Positions 61,760-64,000 of a stretch of DNA of 64,000 bases are shown piece after piece; the stretch's first letter is position 1; each line of letters starts with the position of its first letter. The translations under genes and the position numbers were made by a program. Under the pieces are notes generated by a model. The model was not told where the DNA came from. It saw nothing but the letters and a program-made list of their open reading frames with translations, and did not search any database. Source of the stretch: Rehaibacterium terrae (GTDB lineage Bacteria > Pseudomonadota > Gammaproteobacteria > Xanthomonadales > Xanthomonadaceae); NCBI RefSeq assembly GCF_014202935.1, contig NZ_JACHHX010000006.1, positions 1-64,000 on the forward strand. The letters are read 5' to 3'.

Positions 61760-63481
61760 TCAGTTTCCTTCGGCGTGGTTTTCGGAAAGCGGCCGGATCG
61801 AGCCGGGCACGAGCTGCGCGCCGTACTCGTCGATCAGCCGCCGGACGGTCGGATCCTCGAGGAATGCCGCTTCGGCCTGCCCCTGGCGCTCGCTGCGCTC
61901 ACGCGCGGCGCGGGCGTGCAGGGTTTCGGCGCTGGCGGGGACGGATTTTTCGAAGCGGATTTCCGGCATGCACCCGAGCACCGGCTCCAGTGCCTGCGCC
62001 AGCGAACGGGCCAGCGACTCGGTGCGCAGCGCCTCCATGTGCTCGGGCAACGCGAGCCGCAGCACGCCATCGGCGTAACCGCAAAAGGCGGCATGCGATG
62101 CAAGCTGCTTGGCCGGTGGACGCACATCGGCGCGGGCGACCAGATCGAACCAGTCCTGGGCCTTGGCCAGGGTGACGGCGGCGGGCTTGGCCGGAGCCGG
62201 AGTCGGCGCTGGCGCTGGAGGCGACTCGGGCGGCCTGGACGCCGTTGTCGCAATCGGTGCGCCTGGTCCGCCTGTCGCCGGCCGGGCCCCGTCGGACGCG
62301 GCATGCGGCGTGGCGCCCGTGGCGCTGGCCGCCGCGGGCGATGGCGTGCGGCGATGCGGCATGCCGCTCCCCGATGCCGGGGCGGCTGCACCGTCGGCCG
62401 AGCCGGCCGGGCGGAATGCCAGCATCCGCAGCAGTGCCATCTCGAAGCCGGCGCGCGCGCTGGGCGCATACGGCAGGTCGCGGCGGCCGGTGATCGCCAT
62501 CTGGTACCACAGCTGCACCAGTTCGGGCCTGAGCTTCGCCGCCAGCGCCGCGGTGTCGAGCCGCGCCTCCTCGCCGGCCATGCCGGGGACGAGCTGGCAC
62601 AACTGGATGCGGTGCAGTGCCGCGGCCAGCTCATCCAGCACGCTGCCGAAGTCGGGTGAGAAGCCAGCCAGTGTCTCGATGCGCGCCATCAGTGCGACGC
62701 CGTCGCCATCGGCCAGCGCCTCCAGCAGCGCGCCGACCTGGCCGCGGTCGACGGTGCCGAGCATCGCCCGCACCGCATCCTCGCCGAGCTGACCGCCCGT
62801 GTAGGCGATGGCCTGGTCGAGCAGGGACAGGCCATCGCGCAGGCTGCCGTCGGCGGCGCGTGCCAACACCTCGATTGCACCCGGCTCGTAGGCGATGCCT
62901 TCGGCGGCGAGGATCTTCTCCATCTGGCCGCGGATCTGCGCCTCGTCCAGCCGCTTGAGGTTGAACTGCAGGCAGCGCGAGAGCACCGTCACCGGGAGCT
63001 TCTCCGGATCGGTGGTGGCGAGCAGGAACTTCACGTGCCCCGGCGGCTCCTCCAGCGTCTTGAGCAGCGCATTGAAGGCCGGCTTGGACAGCATGTGCAC
63101 CTCGTCGATGAGGTACACCTTGGTGCGCCCGCGCGAGGGCATGTACTGGGCGTTGTCGATCAGTTCGCGGACGTTGTCCACGCCGGTGTGGCTGGCCGCG
63201 TCGATCTCCAGCAGGTCGACGAAGCGGCCGGCATCGATGTCGGTGCAGGCGCCGCACTCGCCGCACGGCTCGGCCGAGGTGCCGCGCTCGCAGTTCAGGC
63301 TCTTGGCGAAGATGCGCGCGATGGTGGTCTTGCCGACGCCACGGGTGCCGGTGAACAGGAAGGCATGGTGGACGCGGCCGCTGTCGAGCGCATTGCCGAG
63401 CGCGCGCACCACGTGCTCCTGCCCGACCAGTTCGGCGAAACGCTTCGGGCGCCATTTGCGGGCGAGGACGAGGTAGGACAT
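61760..63481 (-). CDS. dnaX: DNA polymerase III subunits gamma/tau
   Basis: Clamp-loader ATPase that links the two polymerases. The 573-residue protein has Walker A (FTGTRGVGKTTIARIFAKSL), a four-Cys zinc module (CERGTSAEPCGECGAC), Walker B (YLIDEVHMLS), SRC (VTVLSRCLQFNL), then a Pro/Ala-rich linker (about 365-430) and a tau C-terminal region. No A-AAA-AAG slippery run is evident where E. coli makes gamma, so gamma production by frameshift is not supported. The ATG is at 63481. Confidence 0.97.
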   Translation of the reverse strand: MSYLVLARKWRPKRFAELVGQEHVVRALGNALDSGRVHHAFLFTGTRGVGKTTIARIFAKSLNCERGTSAEPCGECGACTDIDAGRFVDLLEIDAASHTGVDNVRELIDNAQYMPSRGRTKVYLIDEVHMLSKPAFNALLKTLEEPPGHVKFLLATTDPEKLPVTVLSRCLQFNLKRLDEAQIRGQMEKILAAEGIAYEPGAIEVLARAADGSLRDGLSLLDQAIAYTGGQLGEDAVRAMLGTVDRGQVGALLEALADGDGVALMARIETLAGFSPDFGSVLDELAAALHRIQLCQLVPGMAGEEARLDTAALAAKLRPELVQLWYQMAITGRRDLPYAPSARAGFEMALLRMLAFRPAGSADGAAAPASGSGMPHRRTPSPAAASATGATPHAASDGARPATGGPGAPIATTASRPPESPPAPAPTPAPAKPAAVTLAKAQDWFDLVARADVRPPAKQLASHAAFCGYADGVLRLALPEHMEALRTESLARSLAQALEPVLGCMPEIRFEKSVPASAETLHARAARERSERQGQAEAAFLEDPTVRRLIDEYGAQLVPGSIRPLSENHAEGN

Positions 63482-63555
63482 CGGCGGGCCGTCGCGGAGG
63501 ATCGGCCCATTGTGCCAAGCCCCCCGACCCCGGCCAAGCGCGAAACGGCGTTTAC

Positions 63556-63584
63556 TTGTCGCCCGGGAGGGTGGCCGGTATCAT
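63556..63584 (+). promoter_or_regulatory. Sigma-70 promoter of tRNA-Ser
   Basis: TTGTCG (63556-63561), a 17-base spacer and TATCAT (63579-63584), about 45 bases upstream of the tRNA 5' end. It is also placed to transcribe towards the SRP RNA. Confidence 0.65.
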
Positions 63585-63629
63585 TTCGCCTCTTGTTTCA
63601 GGCGAGGCGCAGGATGCGCCGTCCTCTGC

Positions 63630-63722
63630 GGAGAGGTGTCCGAGTGGTTGAAGGAGCACGCCTGGAAAGTGTGTATACGGCTAAACCCCGTATCGCGGGT
63701 TCGAATCCCGCCCTCTCCGCCA
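63630..63722 (+). tRNA. tRNA-Ser (anticodon GGA)
   Basis: 93-nucleotide class II tRNA with encoded CCA. Acceptor stem GGAGAGG pairs with CCTCTCC, the anticodon loop has GGA (63664-63666), there is a long variable arm (TATACGGCTAAACCCCGTAT) and the T-arm is CGGGTTCGAATCCCG. It follows dnaX divergently, a common arrangement in gammaproteobacteria. Confidence 0.97.
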
Positions 63723-63820
63723 CTCACATGCGGGCCCCTTGGCAACGGCCGCGCGCATTCATGCGCGGACTTTCCAGAAGGCTCCCAGGCCGGTGCGATG
63801 CCGGCTTTCACGTCTATGGC

Positions 63821-63924
63821 GGCCCCCGTCGGCCCCTCGCGACGATAGGTCGAAAACCCCGCCAGGTCCGGAAGGAAGCAACGGTATCGGCTGATTCGGG
63901 CGCCGAGGCCAGCCGGCGGGGGTT
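63821..63924 (+). ncRNA. ffs: Signal recognition particle RNA (4.5S, small bacterial type)
   Basis: The conserved apical loop AGGTCCGGAAGGAAGCA (63871-63887) bound by Ffh is present. The 5' CCCCCGTCGG and 3' CCGGCGGGGG pair to close a single long hairpin. Ends are approximate (within a few bases). It lies about 100 bases downstream of tRNA-Ser. It works with Ffh and FtsY to target membrane proteins. Confidence 0.9.
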
Positions 63925-64000
63925 CGCCACCCGTCGTCAAGTTTCCGGACCTGGGCCACGGCCAGGTTCGGCTTCCTGCCTCACCAGGCCGCCCGCCTTC

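Noticed and set aside
63581-63940. A 119-residue minus-strand frame containing [15 protein letters not shown]
   Set aside because: It is translated from the antisense of tRNA-Ser and the SRP RNA, a known type of false gene call.

Overview
The window is a dense, GC-rich stretch of chromosomal housekeeping genes. It most likely comes from a gammaproteobacterium of the Xanthomonadales/Lysobacterales (Xanthomonadaceae or Rhodanobacteraceae type). That is an inference from gene order: fimV-truA-trpF-trpB-trpA-accD, the fab block running into pabB-pabC-mltG-tmk-holB-pilZ, a complete 14-gene nuo operon behind secG and tRNA-Leu, high GC, and REP-type intergenic palindromes. I see no prophage, transposase, CRISPR array, toxin-antitoxin module or large foreign island. 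Most genes lie on the minus strand.

Layout by coordinate. 0.2-9.4 kb (minus): the classic metY-rimP-nusA-infB-rbfA-truB-rpsO-pnp transcription/translation operon, with a near-consensus promoter in front of the initiator tRNA. 9.5-24.3 kb (minus): nuoA-nuoN, a complete respiratory complex I with separate nuoC and nuoD. 24.3-25.7 kb (minus): tRNA-Leu(GAG), secG and tpiA. 25.8-26.6 kb (plus): a lone short-chain dehydrogenase. 26.7-33.8 kb (minus): a 2-oxoglutarate/Fe(II)-type oxygenase, glmM, accD, trpA, trpB, trpF, truA. 33.8-39.4 kb (minus): fimV, asd, aroC, prmB. 39.5-41.0 kb (plus): a Sco1-like copper chaperone and phosphatidylserine decarboxylase. 41.0-47.6 kb (minus): pilZ, holB, tmk, mltG, pabC, pabB, fabF. 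47.7-52.7 kb (minus): acpP, fabG, fabD, a kinase-like gene, fabH, rpmF, yceD. 52.8-53.8 kb (plus): a small membrane/coiled-coil protein and maf. 53.9-55.7 kb (minus): a family-39-type glycosyltransferase. 55.8-60.2 kb (plus): MoxR ATPase, DUF58 protein, TgpA-type transglutaminase, Slp-type lipoprotein. 60.2-63.5 kb (minus): HIT protein, recR, ybaB, dnaX. 63.6-63.9 kb (plus): tRNA-Ser(GGA) and the 4.5S SRP RNA.

How the genes work together. The first operon supplies translation initiation, ribosome maturation, transcription elongation and RNA decay factors. The nuo operon builds the proton-pumping NADH dehydrogenase. The fab block makes acyl-ACP, and its downstream neighbours supply folate precursor, peptidoglycan cleavage, dTMP and DNA polymerase III clamp-loader subunits. 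The other part of the clamp loader (dnaX), with recombination mediator recR, sits at the far end.

Most junctions are tight, often with 4-bp ATGA or GTGA overlaps. The least ordinary content is in the few junctions that are not tight. Several are filled by palindromic elements: a five-hairpin, terminal-inverted-repeat element at truB/rpsO; a REPIN at rbfA/truB; a 140-bp long-armed palindrome at trpB/trpA; and a dispersed GGGAATCG-type inverted-repeat family at nuoF/nuoG, aroC/asd, pabB/fabF and SDR/oxygenase, with a one-armed version at recR/HIT. The other notable item is a kinase-like, membrane-tailed protein with a degenerate catalytic loop embedded in the fab operon, where plsX is also missing from its usual place. 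No previously undescribed multi-gene system is evident.
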